Below are positions 48,301-62,600 of a DNA stretch of 64,000 nt, piece after piece. Position 1 is the stretch's first letter; every line of letters begins with the position of its first letter. Origin of the DNA: Pseudomonadota bacterium (GTDB lineage: Bacteria > Myxococcota_A > Bradymonadia > Bradymonadales > GCA-2716585). Position numbers and translations under genes: made by a program. Below the pieces are notes generated by a model. The model made no database searches and had not been told where the DNA came from. It was given only the letters and a program-made list of their open reading frames with translations. The stretch is from assembly GCA_005804885.1 (NCBI GenBank), contig SYOX01000050.1, forward strand, positions 1 to 64,000, in the 5' to 3' direction.

Positions 48301-50252
48301 ACGAGCAAGAGATCGTCGTCGGGGCGCTTGAGGCCTACGTGATGCCCTCGATCCAGGACTTCATGTCCAGGCAGGACGCCAACCCGAAGGACAGCACGCG
48401 GGTGCTCTTCAAGGCGGACCTGGGGGGTCAGGGCTCGGTGCGGATCTGCGTCGAGCAGAGCGACACGCTTCAGATCGATCAGGACGCCGAGTCGATCTCG
48501 GTCTCGGCGGCCCAGGGGATCTTCTGGCTGGCCGAGGGGGAGCTGTCCAGGACGCTGCCGGCCAACCGGATCCGCCGCGTGAGCATGTCGCTCAAGACCG
48601 GCGAGGTGGAGATCGACGCGGATCAGGACATCGGCCCGCTGGGCGAGCACGTGGCCACGCGGGTGATCCAGTCGGCGGTGCTGCCCCGGATCGACGCCAG
48701 GACGCGCGACATGCTCTTCGGGGGCCAGGATCCGCTGCAACAGGAGAAGCCGGCCTTGCCCAAGGCCGGTCAGGTGCTCTACAGCGGGAAGGTGGCCGGG
48801 ATGGACTTCGACGTGAGTCTGGCCGGCGGCAAGTTCTCGATCGACGCTCTGCCCGGCGGGCAGCTGGCCTTCGGGGCCAACAGCGGCGGGCTGATGCTCC
48901 GGGTGCCCCAGATGGCCCTGGCCGTGACGCTCTTTGACATCGCCTACGACCCCAAGGCGGCCACCCTGACCCACCTGCGGACCCACCCGCCGGTCGGGGC
49001 CGGGGAGCTGGAGCTGCTCCAGGCGGCCATCCGGCAGTTCGCCCAGCCCGCCATCGCCGAGTACGTCAAGCCCGAAAAGGGCGACGGCGCCAAGGGCCTG
49101 CGGACGGTGGCGGCCTTCGGCGGCGTCTCGCTCAAGGTGCCGGTCGAGGGCAGCGTGAGCGTCAACCACGGCGACCGCTTCACCGAGGTCCGCTCCGAGG
49201 CCGGCATGGTCATCGAGAGCGGCCTTCTGTCCGAGGCGCCGCCTCGGCTGCGCTCGGTGCGCTACGAGCACGGCACGGGTCGCATCAGCCTCGATCTCGT
49301 CAACACGGTCGACAACACCGTCTACAAGGATCAAACGGAGGTCTCGGGCTTCACCCAGGACGTCATCAGCGGCCTGGTGCGCCGCCTCGTCGACCCGCAC
49401 CTGACGCCGGAGATGCGCGCGATGGGCCTGGCCGGCGCCGAGGCCCAGCCCGAGACCTCCGCGCGCCCTCGCCAGGGCGAGACGACCTGGATGGACATCA
49501 CCAGCGAGGCCGTCGGTCGGGTGCTGCTCTTCACCCAGAAGGACGACGCGATCTCGCTCGTGGCCGGCAGCGAGGAGTTCAACCTGACCTCCAAGGGCGG
49601 CGTCCGGCTCGTCCTGCCCGATCTGGGCGTCAGCCAGACCTTCTCCTCGCTGCGCTACCACCTGGGCACGGACGACGTCCAGCTCACCGGCATGGGCCGC
49701 CTGGAGCACGCGCTGATGCGCAATGTCGCCCGCGCCATGGTCGGGCCGCTGCTGGCCCAGCAGGGCGTGGATCTCAAGGACCCCAAGGGGATGGGCCAGC
49801 AGCTGCGCGAGCAGCAAGAGGAGACCAAGAAGGGCGAGCTGCTCATCAAGACCGACGGCGCCGAGCTCTACGTGCCCTCCAACTGCGTCATGACGGCCAC
49901 TCTGACCGGCGCCGGCCTCCGGGTCGGCTTCGAACCCAAGATCTGGATCGACGGGCCGAGCTTCGGCAACTTCTACCTCGACAAGATCAAGTACGACTTC
50001 GCCACGGCCAGGACCGAGGTCGACATCGACGGCTCCAACATCCTCTCGGCGATCTTCGAAGGGGTCGGCGAGGACAAGGCCACCGCCCCCCTGGCCGAGC
50101 TGCTCAAGCAGAAGATGCCGGCCGCCATGCGCGCGCCCGGCTACAACCTCTTCGCCGACCCCAACAAGTCCGTCAACCTCGCCCAACTCTTCAAGAATTT
50201 CAATCAGCCCGCCCCTGAGACCGAGGCCGACAAGGGCAAGAAGAAGAAGTAG
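45366..50252 (+). CDS. large modular repeat protein of unknown function
   Basis: ORF 45306-50252; about 12 degenerate ~115-aa modules (G-D-x..G-hhh..hYD..TG..h..MP); no signal peptide; Lys-rich C-terminus GKKKK; start 45306 or 45366. Confidence 0.75.
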   Translation: MENALDFRDEQEKVEPSPLMEAGLEEPQQDTKIEDTLAQSVTPTSTPEQAAQVVGQFSPEQQQQSLMWLNSHRGALFASQVASILDGTGSVIDKQLESLGASAGQAAGQAASGFQFGIAEQTAADQQKDKKYAGKETLATYTDPLMGQFQVLFDVDQGVSASLMDGVVTVFAKSGLTLRTPQGLPDVTIKLVRVDLKTGAASIVSDPKIGAFEERLITEGLRSSLLAGVGKMDSQADLATTLGLEVNKEGKIPLYESVWADVYLDASAAITTTMSDSKVTLHFSEPIFCDILGPVNLHIMAIAYDFRTASIDLIPPATGGAVGVVLEEYASQLGEGFANDFIRSKMPAAMKVAGYSPKKDPKLTENFNALLTNLGVSKGDKSEVDKARAAEEVKEARGAAPAADAGSGGSGAEGPQCAPLEGDFVPLYTVSTASGTIALAVDKGDAFDVSKSATEIRLGASRGIYVVAPGAPYLSELRIFDVRYGLADGKIQISASEEVGELVTEVLESLIRTQVLPRMPGEVLSKLGVGKDPSQMEESGDEEVLYAVEAPGLGQVQVMADASDTVKISRGETRLEIASAKGVRLRVLGADWIPDLVIGLLAYDTETGQVAIEPPSGGERLDAGPLTEKIVEAIMRTQLLPLLPGEVRDSAGLESSKDPTAVPEAQGNVIVSDTWGPLGQVDVSLAPGDTIGFKNGPEGAVATISQGLMVRAPSLGFVVRIFELGYDPVTKKVTTRSEPKLGSYEEALIGGALGEFVMPQLQAWIATHDEDLTDKLTVLYRSEIEGFGQYKICVEAGDSVQLQQDDASLTLSSSKGIFWMSEGGDIQKVLPSNRITQIRLDLNTGEMTINARSGVGLLGERIATRFLQFMALPQIDPALREKLFGGKDPLQKEEAKVPGALGNVLWEGDLGGLGPIDVSIKDGDTLGVAQGPEGIKINVGGGVRVRLPKMGLTARIFELGYDPQTGKLTAKSDPPMGPYEQEIVVGALEAYVMPSIQDFMSRQDANPKDSTRVLFKADLGGQGSVRICVEQSDTLQIDQDAESISVSAAQGIFWLAEGELSRTLPANRIRRVSMSLKTGEVEIDADQDIGPLGEHVATRVIQSAVLPRIDARTRDMLFGGQDPLQQEKPALPKAGQVLYSGKVAGMDFDVSLAGGKFSIDALPGGQLAFGANSGGLMLRVPQMALAVTLFDIAYDPKAATLTHLRTHPPVGAGELELLQAAIRQFAQPAIAEYVKPEKGDGAKGLRTVAAFGGVSLKVPVEGSVSVNHGDRFTEVRSEAGMVIESGLLSEAPPRLRSVRYEHGTGRISLDLVNTVDNTVYKDQTEVSGFTQDVISGLVRRLVDPHLTPEMRAMGLAGAEAQPETSARPRQGETTWMDITSEAVGRVLLFTQKDDAISLVAGSEEFNLTSKGGVRLVLPDLGVSQTFSSLRYHLGTDDVQLTGMGRLEHALMRNVARAMVGPLLAQQGVDLKDPKGMGQQLREQQEETKKGELLIKTDGAELYVPSNCVMTATLTGAGLRVGFEPKIWIDGPSFGNFYLDKIKYDFATARTEVDIDGSNILSAIFEGVGEDKATAPLAELLKQKMPAAMRAPGYNLFADPNKSVNLAQLFKNFNQPAPETEADKGKKKK

Positions 50253-50636
50253 CCCGCCCGCCCCAGGCTGCCTTGCGCGCGGCCTCCCAATTACGTGCGC
50301 ACCTGTTGAGAGAGCTTTATCCTGGGGCTGGGGCGCGCTTTACTTTCGAGGGCCATCTGCATACCCTCGGGGGCGGCACGGCGCTTGCTCTTCTCAGGCG
50401 ATCGGTGAATCGAAGTCTCGCGTCGATCCTCTCGGGAGAGATCGCATTCGACGGGGCGCAACCCCTGATGCCGGTGACTTGGGGTGGCGCGCCGGGCATG
50501 GAGCGTCGCGGGGCAGGCGAGGCGAGCGTCAGCGTGTTGACAAGGGGTCTTGTCGGGCGCTGCCAAGCGTCAAGGTCAGAGTCGAAAGGGCCGCGCAACC
50601 CAAGCGGGTTGAGGCCAGGAAAGCAGGGAGAGTGGC

Positions 50637-53600
50637 ATGGTCGGACATGCGGGTTCTGGAGAGGTCGGCGTCGGCCGTCTGATGGTGCTTGGCGGCGTGC
50701 TGCTGGCGCTCGGGGCGATTGTCCCGGCGTGCACGTGCGAAGGCCCGACGGTGCCGATCCCGTCCGTCCCGGACGTCGGCCTGGATGTGTCGCCCGACTT
50801 CGACGCGGATGTCGATGAGGGCGAGGATACGGAGGTCGAGGACGTCGCCGACGCGGACCTGCCCGACGACGCGGACGATGACGCCAGCGACGTCGACGGC
50901 GATGCCGGGGACGACGCTGGGGACGTGGTCGAGGAGGATCGCTTCCTGGCCAGCTGCCTCTTCCCGGTGCTGGATTGCCTGGGCGCCAACGCCGAGGCGG
51001 TCAGCTGTACGATCAACACGGTGAACGGCGAGACGGCGGTCAGCTACGGCAACGGCCGGGCGGCGCGCTGGTCGCGGGATGGACAGGGGCAGGTCTTCTT
51101 CGAGGCCTTCGTCGACTCGGCGCTGTGCTACGAGGCCCAGGCGCTCGATCCGCTGGACGTGCCCTTCGCCTGGGACATCACCTCGGGCGGCGATCAGCCG
51201 GCGCGCTTCGGCGTGGCCCGCGACGAGGACGATCGCTCGATAATCGTCGTGACCTGCCCGGACGCGAGCGTCGAGCGCTACCGGGTCGAGGAGGTCCAGC
51301 CCTACCTGCCCTCGATCCTGGCCGCCGATGACGAGCTGTGCGTCCCCCTCGGGCCGCCCCGCTGCGAGGAGAACCCGGATTGTCAGATTTTTGATGAATC
51401 CTTTGAGTGCTGCCCTGTCGCGGGGACCGCGCGCTGCCTGGTGCCCAACCAGTGCCCGGCCATCCCGGAGGCGCCGCCCGAGCTGGACAGCTGCCTGACG
51501 GAGATGCTCGACTGCTTCGGGCTGCGGCACGTGCCGCTGGCCTGCAGCATCGATCCGAACGTGGGGACGACGGACGTCGCCTACACGCGGGGTCGCCGCG
51601 CGGTCGTCACCAACGACGGCTTTGACAACTTCACCATCGAGACGAGCTCCGAGCGGGGCCTGTGCTACGTGGCCGCGACGCCCAGCCGGGAGCCCTTCTC
51701 GCAGATCAACTTCACGGATCCGAACACGAACGAGTCGGCCCAGGTGACCTTCGAAGGGGGCCGGGCGCGGGTGGTCTGCGCGGACAACACGCGCGAGGAG
51801 CACGACGCCGAGTCCATCCTCCAGTACGTGCCGATCCTGCTGGACGAGACCGAGGACATCTGCACGGTCGAGCCGATCAACGTCTGCTCGCCGGGCGATC
51901 CGGAGCGCGATTGTGAGGCGGGGCTGTGCTGCCCGACGCTGGACGGCAACCGCTGCCTGGACGTCGAGGCCTGCCCCGAGGTGCGCGACCCCTGGGACAC
52001 GAGCTGCATGCGGCCCCTGATGGACTGCTTCGGGGCCAACCAGGCGCTGGCGATCTGCATCGAACACACCGATCTGGAGATCACCGAGGTCGGCTACGTC
52101 TCGGGCGCCAGAGCGACCTACTACGTGGACCAGGGCCGGCAAACCCGGCGCACCTTCTTTGAGCGCGATCGCTGCTTCGAGGCCGTGCAGGTGACGGACG
52201 ACGGCTCCAGCTTCGAGATCTCGGATCTGACCAACGGCGACCTCTACGAGGTCCGCTTCGTCGGCGACGAGGCGCAGATCACCTGCCCCGACGCCGCCCG
52301 CGAGTCGGTCCCTGCCCGCAGAGTCCGGTCCTACCTGCCCGCTCGCCCCAACCCCCTCCAATGCAACGACCCGCTGCGCGACGACCAGTGCTCAGGCAAC
52401 AACGACTGCGGCGATGGCCTGGAGTGCTGCAACGTCGGCGACAGGAACCTGTGCCTGGTCGAGGGCGACTGCGATGACTTCCAGCCGCGCCAGGCCTGCA
52501 GCGGCGACAACCAATGCGGAGAGGGCTCGGAGTGCTGCGAGCTCTCCCCCGTCCGCGTCTGCAACCCTCGCCTGTGCGGCGACGACCAGCTCTGCTGCGC
52601 TCTGGAGCGGGCCGAGGTCTGCGCGCCGGGTGGCGTGTGCGACCGCGGCGACATCTGCGATCCGGGCAACCCCGACGACTGCAACAACGGCGAGCTGTGC
52701 TGCTCGACCCTGGACGGCAACCGCTGTCTGAATGTTCAGACCTGTCCCGACCTGAACGATCCCTGGGGCACGAGCTGCCTCTTCGGGACCTTCGAGTGCT
52801 TCGGCACCGTCCAGGATCTGCTCTCCTGCACCTTCGATCCAGCCCTGGAGATCTCCGAGGTCGAGTACGAGTCGGGGGCGCGGATGGTCTTCTACGAGTC
52901 GGCCCAGCGCCCCGGTCGGCGGGCCAGCTTCGGCGGCCAGCCCTGCTTCAACGCTCTGGAAGGGCCAGATGGCCTCGAGGTCGAGGATCTGCTCACCGGC
53001 GAGCGCTTCGTCGTGGAGTTCAACCGCGGCGACGCGCAGATCACCTGCCCCGGCGCCGAGGTGCAGGTGGTCCCGGCCTCGGACGTCCTGGCCTACCTGC
53101 CGCAGGCGCCGGACAGCTCGATCTGCGAGCTGCGCGATCGCAATGACAACTGCGATCAGGACGCTGACTGTGGGCCGGGCCTGGTGTGCTGCGATACGGG
53201 AGACAGGAACCTGTGCCTGGCGTCCGACGACTGCGAGCGGAGCCAGCCGCTGACGACCTGCCTCGACAACAGCCAGTGCGGCCGGGACGAGGTCTGCTGC
53301 GAGCGCGAGCTGGTCAACGTCTGCGACGTGGCCGTCTGCGGCGACAGGCTGTGCTGCTCGACCCCCTCGTCGCTGGTCTGCGGCTCGGACACCGAGTGCA
53401 ACCGGGTCGACGCCTGCGACCCGCTCGACCTGAGCTCCTGCCAGCCCGGCGAGCAGTGCTGCGAGACGGAGCTGGGCAAGCGCTGCCTGGGCAATGTGGG
53501 CGTCTGCCCCGATCCCGATGATCCCATCGGGACGAGCTGCATCGCCCTGGTCCTGGAGTGCTTCGGGGCCAACAACGAGCTCGACAGGTGCACCGACCAG

Positions 53601-56600
53601 GGCGGCGGGCTGGGGATCACGCAGGCGACCTACGTGTCGGGCAGCTCCGCGCTCTTCTTCACCCACGAGCGCGAGTTCGGCGCCCGGACGGCCAACAGCG
53701 TCGACGATTGCTACCAGATCCTGGGTTCGGAGCGCTCGGGCTTCGAGCTGGTCGATCTGCTCAGCGGCAACAATTACAGCATCTCGGTGGTCGGCCCCGA
53801 GGCGACGGTGAGCTGCCCCTTCTCGCGCACCTCGGTGATCCCGATCAGGGAGCTGCGGCCCTACCTGCCCGTGGCGCCGGAGCCGGAGCTCTGCGATGTG
53901 GCTCCCCGCCAGGACGAGTGCACCCAGGACAGCGACTGCAATGACAACCAGCTCTTCTGCTGCAACGTCGGCGATCGGAACCTGTGCCTGATCAGCGATC
54001 ACTGCCAGGAGTCTCTGCCGAGGGTCGCCTGCGACGACGAAAGCCAATGCGCCGACGGCGAGGTCTGCTGCGGGTTTGCCCGTGCGCGGGTCTGCGATCC
54101 GGCGTTGTGCGATGGCGAGCTGTGCTGTGACCTTCAGGGCATCTCGGTCTGCACCGGCGACCTGGAGTGCGACTCTCAGGTCTTCGACGAGTGCGAGGTC
54201 AACAACCCCGACGCCTGCCCTGGCGACGACTCCTGCTGTCCGACCGATCAGGGCTCGCGCTGCCTCCCCGTGGATGGCGGCCAGTGCCCCAGCCCCATCG
54301 CGGGGACGTGCCTGGAGGGCCCGCTGGAGTGCTTCGGCCGCAACCCGACCTTCAACCAGTGCCTGGTGCGCGACGAGCCCAACCGCTCGATCTCGGTGAC
54401 CTACGCCGAGGGCTCGCGCAACCTCTTCACCGACCAGGGGGGCCAGGAGCACCGCCTGTCGGGCTTCGGCCCCACGGACTGCTTCGAGGCGCTGGCCAAC
54501 GGCAACGGCTGGGATCTGCTGGATCTGGAGACGGGCGACAGCGTCAGCCTGACGATCAGCGGCAGTCAGGTCTTCGCGACCTGCCCGGACAACACCACCG
54601 CGCGGGCGCCCCTGGCGCTGATCCAGGAGTACCTGCCGGCGCCCCCGATCGAGGACCAGTGCGTCTCGCCGCAGATCCAGTGGGAGGCGAGCTGCCTCTT
54701 CGGCCTGCTGGAGTGCTCGGGCGCTGACCTGGTCCAGGACTCCTGCATCGATTACGGGGATCTCGTCGACCGCACGGAGGTCGATTACGGCGGCGGCGTC
54801 GTCGGGATCTTCTCCAACAGGGCCGGTGTGCCCATCGTCCAGACCAGGGCGGACGGGCTCCCCTGCTTCGAGGCGGCCGTGGGCGACACCTCGCTCCAGA
54901 TCGTCGATCTGATCTCGGATGAAGCCTATCAGGTTGAATTTGCAGGTAATCTGGCCACCATTCGCTGCCCGAACGGGCGCTTCCAGGCGGTCGACAGCGC
55001 CTTCATCGGCCCCTACATCCCGGAGCGGCCTGCCGCCGAGCTGTGTGAGGCCGCGCCGCGCAATGATCTGTGCCAGGTGGACGCGGACTGCGGCGATCCC
55101 CAGTTCGTGTGCTGCGACGTGGGCGAGGCGAACCTGTGCCTGTTGGAGGAGGGTTGCCTCAGGAGCGAGCCGAGGCCGCTGTGCGATCAGATCGAGGACT
55201 GCGCCTCGGGTCAGTTCTGCTGCGATCGCGCCAACGTCAGGGTCTGCGATCCGGATCTGTGCGGGGACGCGATCTGCTGCGATCAGCCCTCGGCGCAGGT
55301 CTGCGGGACGGAGGACGAGTGCAACGGGATCTTTGACCTGTGCAGCCCGCAGGAGCCGGGCAGCTGCGGGCCGGGGTCGCTGTGCTGTGACACGATCGAT
55401 GGCAACCGCTGCATCGGGGAACAGGTCTGCCCGCCGCCGCCGGACCCGCTGGAGGGCAGCTGCATCCACTCGACGCTGCTGTGCTTCGGGCGCTTCAACG
55501 AGCTGGCCCAGTGCATCGACTACGGCCAGGACGTGGACGTGACGCTGGCGCAGTACGTCGGCGGCCAGAGCGCGACCTTCTACACCTCGTCGGGGCGGCC
55601 GGCGCGGCGGACCTCCTTCGCGGAGGGCTTTGAGTGCTACGACGCCTTCGAGGACGAGGCCGGGGGCTTCCAGGTCCAGGATCTCTTCGACGGCGGGGTC
55701 TACGAGATCGCCTTTGACGGGATCGAGGCGGTGATCACCTGCCCGGACGCCAGCGTGGAGAGGGTTCGTCGCTCGGCGGTCAGGGACTACTTCACCGCGC
55801 GGCCGCAGCCCGAGGAGTGCCAGCCGCCGGGGCGTGACGACGAGTGCCAGGTGAACGCGGACTGCGACGATCTCGTGCCGGGCTTCGAGTGCTGCGACGG
55901 CGGGGACCGCAATGTGTGCGTGGAGCCGGGCAGCTGCCCGCTCAACAGCCCCCACGCGACCTGCGACGTGGCCGAGCACTGTGGGGGAGGCCAGGAGTGC
56001 TGCGATCTGGGCTTCGCGCGGATCTGCGATCCGACGGTGTGCGGCGCCGATGTGTGCTGCAACGTCTTCCAGGCGCGGGTCTGCGGCGAGAACGCCGAGT
56101 GCAACAACTTCGTCGACGTCTGCTCGCTCGGCGCCCAGGACTGCCCCGGCGACGGGGTGTGCTGCGCGACGAACAACGGGTCGCGGTGCTTCGAGGGGAT
56201 CAACGATCGGGCCAACTGCCCGGTGCCGGAGAACCCCTTCCCGGAGAGCTGCCTCTTTGACGCCTTTGACTGCGCCGGTGAGGCCGGGGAGATCGATCAG
56301 TGCGTGGATCTGGGCAGCCAGCGGCTCTCGGTCAGCTACAGCGGCGGCTCCCAGGTCGTCTTCGAGGTCCTCGGCGGCCGGGAGTTCCGACGGGTCAGCT
56401 CGGGCGGGCAGGGCTGCTTTACGGCGCTCACCCGTGGAGATGGCTTTAACATCAGTGACTTGCGAAACGGCGGCGCCATCGACATCACCTTCCAGGGGGC
56501 CAACGCGCGGGTGACCTGCGCCGACGACACGATCGTCAACATCCCGCGCCCGATCCTTGAGGCCTACCTGCCTTCGGGGCCAGTGCCGCAGCAGTGCCAG

Positions 56601-59600
56601 AGCGCCGAGGCCGGCTGGAGGGGGAGCTGCCTCTTCGGGCTCTTTGAGTGCTTCGGGGACGAGAACCGCTTCGACGCCTGCCTGGATTACGGCACCCTGA
56701 ACTTCACCTCGGTGGATTACAACTCGGGCAATGTGGCGACCTTCTTCAACGACCGCGATGGCGCGGAGGTGGTCAGGACGCGGGACGTCAACCAGCAGCC
56801 TTGCTTCCGGGCGGAGGGGAATCCGGGCACGGGCTTCGAGGTCGAGGATCTGCTGACGGGCGAGCGCTACGGGCTGGCCATCCAGGGCGACGTGGTGAGG
56901 ATCACGTGTCCGGACGACAGCGTCGCGGACGTCCTGAGCGCGTTCCCGCTGGCCTACATCCCCTCGCGCCCGGACGCAAACCTCTGCGAGGACTTCAACC
57001 GCGAGGACCGGTGCCAGGTCAACTCGGACTGCGGCAATGGCTTTGTGTGCTGCGACCTTGGGGATCAGAACTTCTGCACCACCCGCGAGAGCTGCGAGAG
57101 GAGCCGACCGAGGCCGACCTGCGACAACAACAGTCAGTGTCAGGAGGGGACGACGTGCTGCGAGTTCGGCCCGTCGATCGTCTGCGATCCGGATCAGTGC
57201 GGCGGCCAGCCTTGCTGCAGCATCGATCGGACGGACGTGTGCGGCACGGCCGACGACTGCAATGGGATCTTCAACGTCTGCACGCTGGGCGACAACTCGA
57301 CCTGCGGCAACCGCGAGCTGTGCTGCGAGACCAATGAGGGCGACCGCTGCGTCGTGGGTAACGTCTGCCCGCCGCCGCCGGACCCGTTGATCGGCAGCTG
57401 CCTCTTTGACCTCTTCTCGTGCTTCGGGCGCCTGAACGAGGTCGACAGCTGCGTCGATTACGGCAGCCTGGACATGACGGAGACCACCTACACGGGCGGG
57501 AAGAGGGCGGTCTTCTACACCCACGAGGGCGAGCCGACCCGGATCGCGGGCGACAACCTGACCTACTGCTTCGAGGCGGTCGATCTGGGAGATGGCTTCC
57601 AGATCCGGGATCTGGACAACGGGGACATCTACAGCGTGGCGCTGGGCCAGGGGGTCGCGACGATCCAGTGCCCCGACGCGGCGCTGGAGCAGGTGCCGCT
57701 GGCTGGGCTGCTGGCCTACCTGCCGGAGCGCCCTGCGGCCGAGACCTGCGCGCCCTTCGAGATCGACACCGGCGAGTGCGCGGTCGACGCGGACTGCCGC
57801 GACCTCGATCCGCTGCTTGAGTGCTGCGACACCGGGGATCGGACGGCCTGCCTGGCGCCTGACGGGTGCCGCAGGAACCAGGTCCGGGCGACCTGCAACG
57901 AGAACGCCGACTGCGGCCAGGGTCAGGAGTGCTGCAGCCTGTTCACGACGCGGGTCTGCGACCCGACGCTGTGCGGCGAGGCGCTGTGCTGCGACGTGGG
58001 CGGTGATCCGGTCTGCGGGACGCACCTGGAGTGCAACGAGATCCTTGACGTGTGCGAGGTGGGCAACAACGCCACGTGCGGCAACGGCGAGCAATGCTGC
58101 GACACGATCTCCGGGTCCCGCTGCATCGCCGACAACGGCGGCCAGTGCCCGCCGGTGCCGGATCTGTTCGCGGAGAGCTGCCTCTTTGAGGCCTTCGAGT
58201 GCTTTGGGCGCAACGCGCAGCTGCTGGCCTGCTTCGACGTGGACGGCCTGAGGACCGAGGTGACCTACACCAACGGCTCGCGCAACCGCTTCTTCGAAGA
58301 GGGCGGCTTCGAGGGCAGGCTCTCCGGCAATGCCTTCCGCGACTGCTTCAGGGCGGTGGCGACGGACGCGCCCGAGGGCGGCTTTACGGTCATCGACGCG
58401 CGGACGCGCCAGGAGTCGTCGGTGACCTTCATCGGGGACCAGGTGCAGATCCTGTGCAGCGACTCGACGGTGTTCAACGTCGCCCGCACCAGGGTCGAGG
58501 CCTACCTGCCGGCCCGGCCCGAGCCCGTGGCCTGCGACAACGCCGAGGCGCAGTGGCAGCGCAGCTGCCTCTTCGGGACCTTCGAGTGCTTCGGCGACGA
58601 GCTGCAGGTCGATCAGTGCGCCAACCACATCGGGCTGGGCATCCAGCAGGTCGAGTACGCCAGCGGCTCCCAGGCCAGCTACTTCTTCACGGGGGGTCAG
58701 CGGGCCTTCCGGGCGCGCTCGGCCACCGAGCAGTGCTTCCAGGTGCTGGCCGACAACCAGGGGGCTCTGCAGGTCCAGGATCTGATCACCGGGGAGGTCT
58801 TCGGGATCAGCTTCAACGGCGACGCGGCCCAGATCACCTGCCCTGGGCAGCAGATCCAGACCGTCCTGCGCTCCAACGTCGACGCCTACCTGCCCGACGT
58901 GCCCGACCCCTGCGACCCGGCTCCCCGCGACGATCGCTGTCAGGCCGACGCCGACTGCCGCGATCCGCAGCTGATCTGCTGCGACAGCGGGGACAGGAAC
59001 ACCTGCGCGACGCGGGACGACTGCGCCCGCTCGCAGATCCGCGTCGGGTGCGACCTGGAAGGCGTGCAGGGCGAGCAGCTTGAGCAGGGCACCTGCGAGC
59101 AGGGCCAGTTCTGCTGCGGCGTGTCCCCGCGGCGCGTCTGCGACCCGAGCCGCTGCGGCGGCGAGCTGTGCTGCACCGTCGAGGAGGGGCTGGCCTGCGG
59201 GACCGAGCGCGACTGCGCCGGGATCGTGGACGTCTGCACCCTCGGCGACGCGGGCAGCTGCGCCCAGGGCCAGGTCTGCTGCCCGACCGAGATCGGGACG
59301 GCCTGCGTGGTGGGCAACATCTGCCCGCCGCGGGCCAACACCATCGACGACACCTGCCTCGGCGGCGTCGTCTCCTGCTTCGGCCCGCGCCAGTTCGAGT
59401 CCTGCGAGGTCACCCCGGGCCTGGACCGCGTCGACTCGGCCTACAGCCTCAACGGCGAGGTGATCCACTTCACCGATCAGGGCGCCCCGGCGCTGTTGAC
59501 CGCCTCCAACGGGCTGGCCTGCTACTCGGCCAGGGTGCTCAACGGCGGCGACGCCTACGAGATCGTCGACGTGTCCACCGGCGACCGCTTCGAGATCGCC

Positions 59601-62600
59601 GTCGACGGCATCAGCGCCCTGGTGACCTGCCCGGACGCCACCGTCCAGCCCGCCCTCCTCGAGGATCTGTTGCCCTTCGTCCCGGCCCGGCCGCTGGACA
59701 ACCAGTGCACCAACATCCCTCGACAGGACGAGTGCACCAACGACGCCCAATGCGGCCAGGGCCTCGTCTGCTGTGATACCGGCCAGTCCAACGCCTGCCT
59801 CGCCGTGCAGACCTGCTTCCGCCAGACCCCCAGGGAGACCTGCGCGGGCGACGGCGCCGACTGCGGCGAGGGCCGGCTCTGCTGCCAGATCACTGAACAG
59901 CGGGTGTGCAACCCCTCGACCTGCGGTCTCAACCAGGTCTGCTGTGACACCAACGAGGCCTTCGTCTGCGGCACGCCCGACGAGTGCGCCGACATCTTCG
60001 ACGAGTGCGACGTCAACAACCCGACCTTCTGCGCCCAGGGCGACCTGTGCTGCCCGACCCTCGGCGGCAACCGCTGCACCGTCGGCGGCGTATGCCCCGA
60101 GGAGCCCGATCCCATCGACAACACCTGCCTCGCCGACGTCTTCGAGTGCTTCGGCCGCGACAGAGCCCAGACCGCGTGCGTCGACTTCGGCATCCTCGAC
60201 CGCACCGAGGCCTCCTACGGCGCCGATCAGGCCGTCTTCTACACCTACAGGGACCAGAGCGCCGTGCGCACGCGCTCGCTGGGCCAGCCCTGCTACGAGG
60301 CCATCGACTCCGGCGAGGGCGGCTACCTGATCACAAACCTCAACAACGGCGATGTCTTCACCGTGGCTCTCCAGGACGGCGCCGCCCTGGTGACCTGCGC
60401 CGACAACAGCCAGCAGGTCACCGACTTCGGAGCCCTGCGCCGTCACATCCCCCAGCGGCCCGCCGCCAACGCGTGCCAGGTCGCCGTCCGCCAGGACGAG
60501 TGCACCAGCGACGCCCAGTGCCGTGGGATCGACCCGACCCACATCTGCTGCGACATCGGCGATCAGAACATCTGCGGCAACCGCGAGACCTGCGCCCGGG
60601 CCACCCCCGTGTCCGACTGCGTCGAGAACACCGACTGCGCCGAGGGGACGCTCTGCTGCGTCTTTGAGAGCGCGCGCTATTGCGACCCGACCTCGTGCGA
60701 TGACGACCTCAACCCCTGCTGCAACCGGAACGAGGGCCGCGGCTGCGCCACGGAAGACCAGTGCAACGGGAGGTTTGACCGGTGTGACCTGAACGACCAC
60801 TCCACCTGCGGACCCGGCGCGGTGTGCTGCCCGAACTTCGGCGGCGCCATCTGCCTCGGGGGCGACGCCTGCCCCGAGCCGCCAGACGAGATCGAGGCCT
60901 CGTGCATCGGATCGACGCTGGGGTGCTTCGGCCGCGATCAGGTTCAGCTGGCCTGCGTGGATTACGGCACTTTGGACCGCACCGAGGTGTCCTTCGAAGG
61001 CGGCACGAGCCTGATCTTCTTCGAGCGCTTCGCGTCCGAGGCTCGCCGAGCGCTCACCAACGGCGTCGAGTGCTACGACGCCGTGCGGACCGAGGCGGGC
61101 TTCGAGGTCCGCGACCTCTTCCTCGATCAGAACTACGCGATCGCCATCAACGGCGGCGTGGCCGAGATCACCTGCCCCTTCGGAAACCAGACCCAGCAAG
61201 TGCCGCTGGATCTCCTGCTGGCCTACTTGCCGGATCGACCGGCGCCCAACACCTGCGCGCCCTTCGATCGCAATGACGAGTGTGTCAACGACGCCCAGTG
61301 CGGCGACGTCAACCTGGGGTGCTGCGACATCGGCGACCGCAACATCTGCCTGACCCGGGAGTCCTGCACCCGCAACCAGCCTCGCCCCTTCTGCGACGGC
61401 AACGACGCCGACTGCGGGCAGGGTCAGTTCTGCTGCGAGATGCCCAACGTCCGGGTCTGTGACCCCGAGATCTGCCCTCGGGACCAGGCCTGCTGCGACA
61501 AGACCGCCGCCCTGGTCTGCGCCACCGACCGCGAGTGCAACGGGATCATCGACCTGTGCGACACCAACGACGCCGGCTCCTGCAACCCGAACGAGCGCTG
61601 CTGCGAGCTCGCCCAGGGCACCCGCTGCCTCGTTGGCCTGCAGCAGTGCCCCGCGCCGCCCGATCCCATCGTCGGCACCTGCCTGGAGTCGACCTTCGGC
61701 TGCTTCGAGCGCAACCACACCCTGACCTCGTGCGTGGACTTCGGCGGCGCGCCGGATCGCACCGAGGCGACCTACAACAACGGCGCCGTCGGCGTCTTCT
61801 TCTCCCGCCGCCAGGTCCCGGCCATGCGCGCCGTCAGCCAGGCCGGCATCGCCTGCTTCAACCGCTTCGACGTGGTCGAGGACGGCTCCATCGTGATCGA
61901 GGAGCTGATCGATGATCAGAACGGGCCGCGCGTGCTGACCCACCGGGTCGCCTTCGTCGGCCCCAACGCCGTGATCACCTGCGCCGACGCGGCCGAGTTC
62001 ACCCTGCCCCGCTCGGCCGTGGAGGCCTACCTGCCCGATCGCCCCGACGCCGGCCAGTGCGCGCCGCCCGTGCGCGACGACGAGTGCCAGCGGGACGCCG
62101 ACTGCCTCGTGCCCGGCGAGTTCTGCTGCGACATCGGGGATCGGACCGCCTGCCTGCCCGGGCAGGGCTGCTTCGAGAACACCCCCCGGCCGATCTGCGC
62201 CATCGACAGGAACATCGAGGGCGACGTCGACGAGACCTGCCCCCAGGGGACCCTGTGCTGCGATGTCCCCACCCGCGTCTGCGACCCTGCCATCTGCGGC
62301 GGCGAGGTCTGCTGCACGCCTCCCATCGATCAAGCCCCGACCGTCTGCGCCACGGAGGACGAGTGCAATCAGATCGCGGACTTCTGCGCGCTGGACAACC
62401 CGGCCTCCTGCCCCGACAACGCGCTGTGCTGCCCGACGGCCCAAGGCAACCGCTGCATCATCGGCGAGTGCCCCGAGCCGCCCGATCCCGTCCTTGAGAC
62501 CTGCCTCCTGACCCCCTTCGGCTGCTTCGGCGCCGACAACGTCCTGAACGCCTGCGTGGACTTCGGCGACCTCGACCGCACCGAGGTGACCTTCTCCAGC

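Noticed and set aside
45897-50186. 1429-aa minus-strand ORF
   Set aside because: In-register antisense of the modular + strand protein; Arg/Leu/His/Pro-rich composition typical of a shadow frame; the + frame shows repeated conserved modules.
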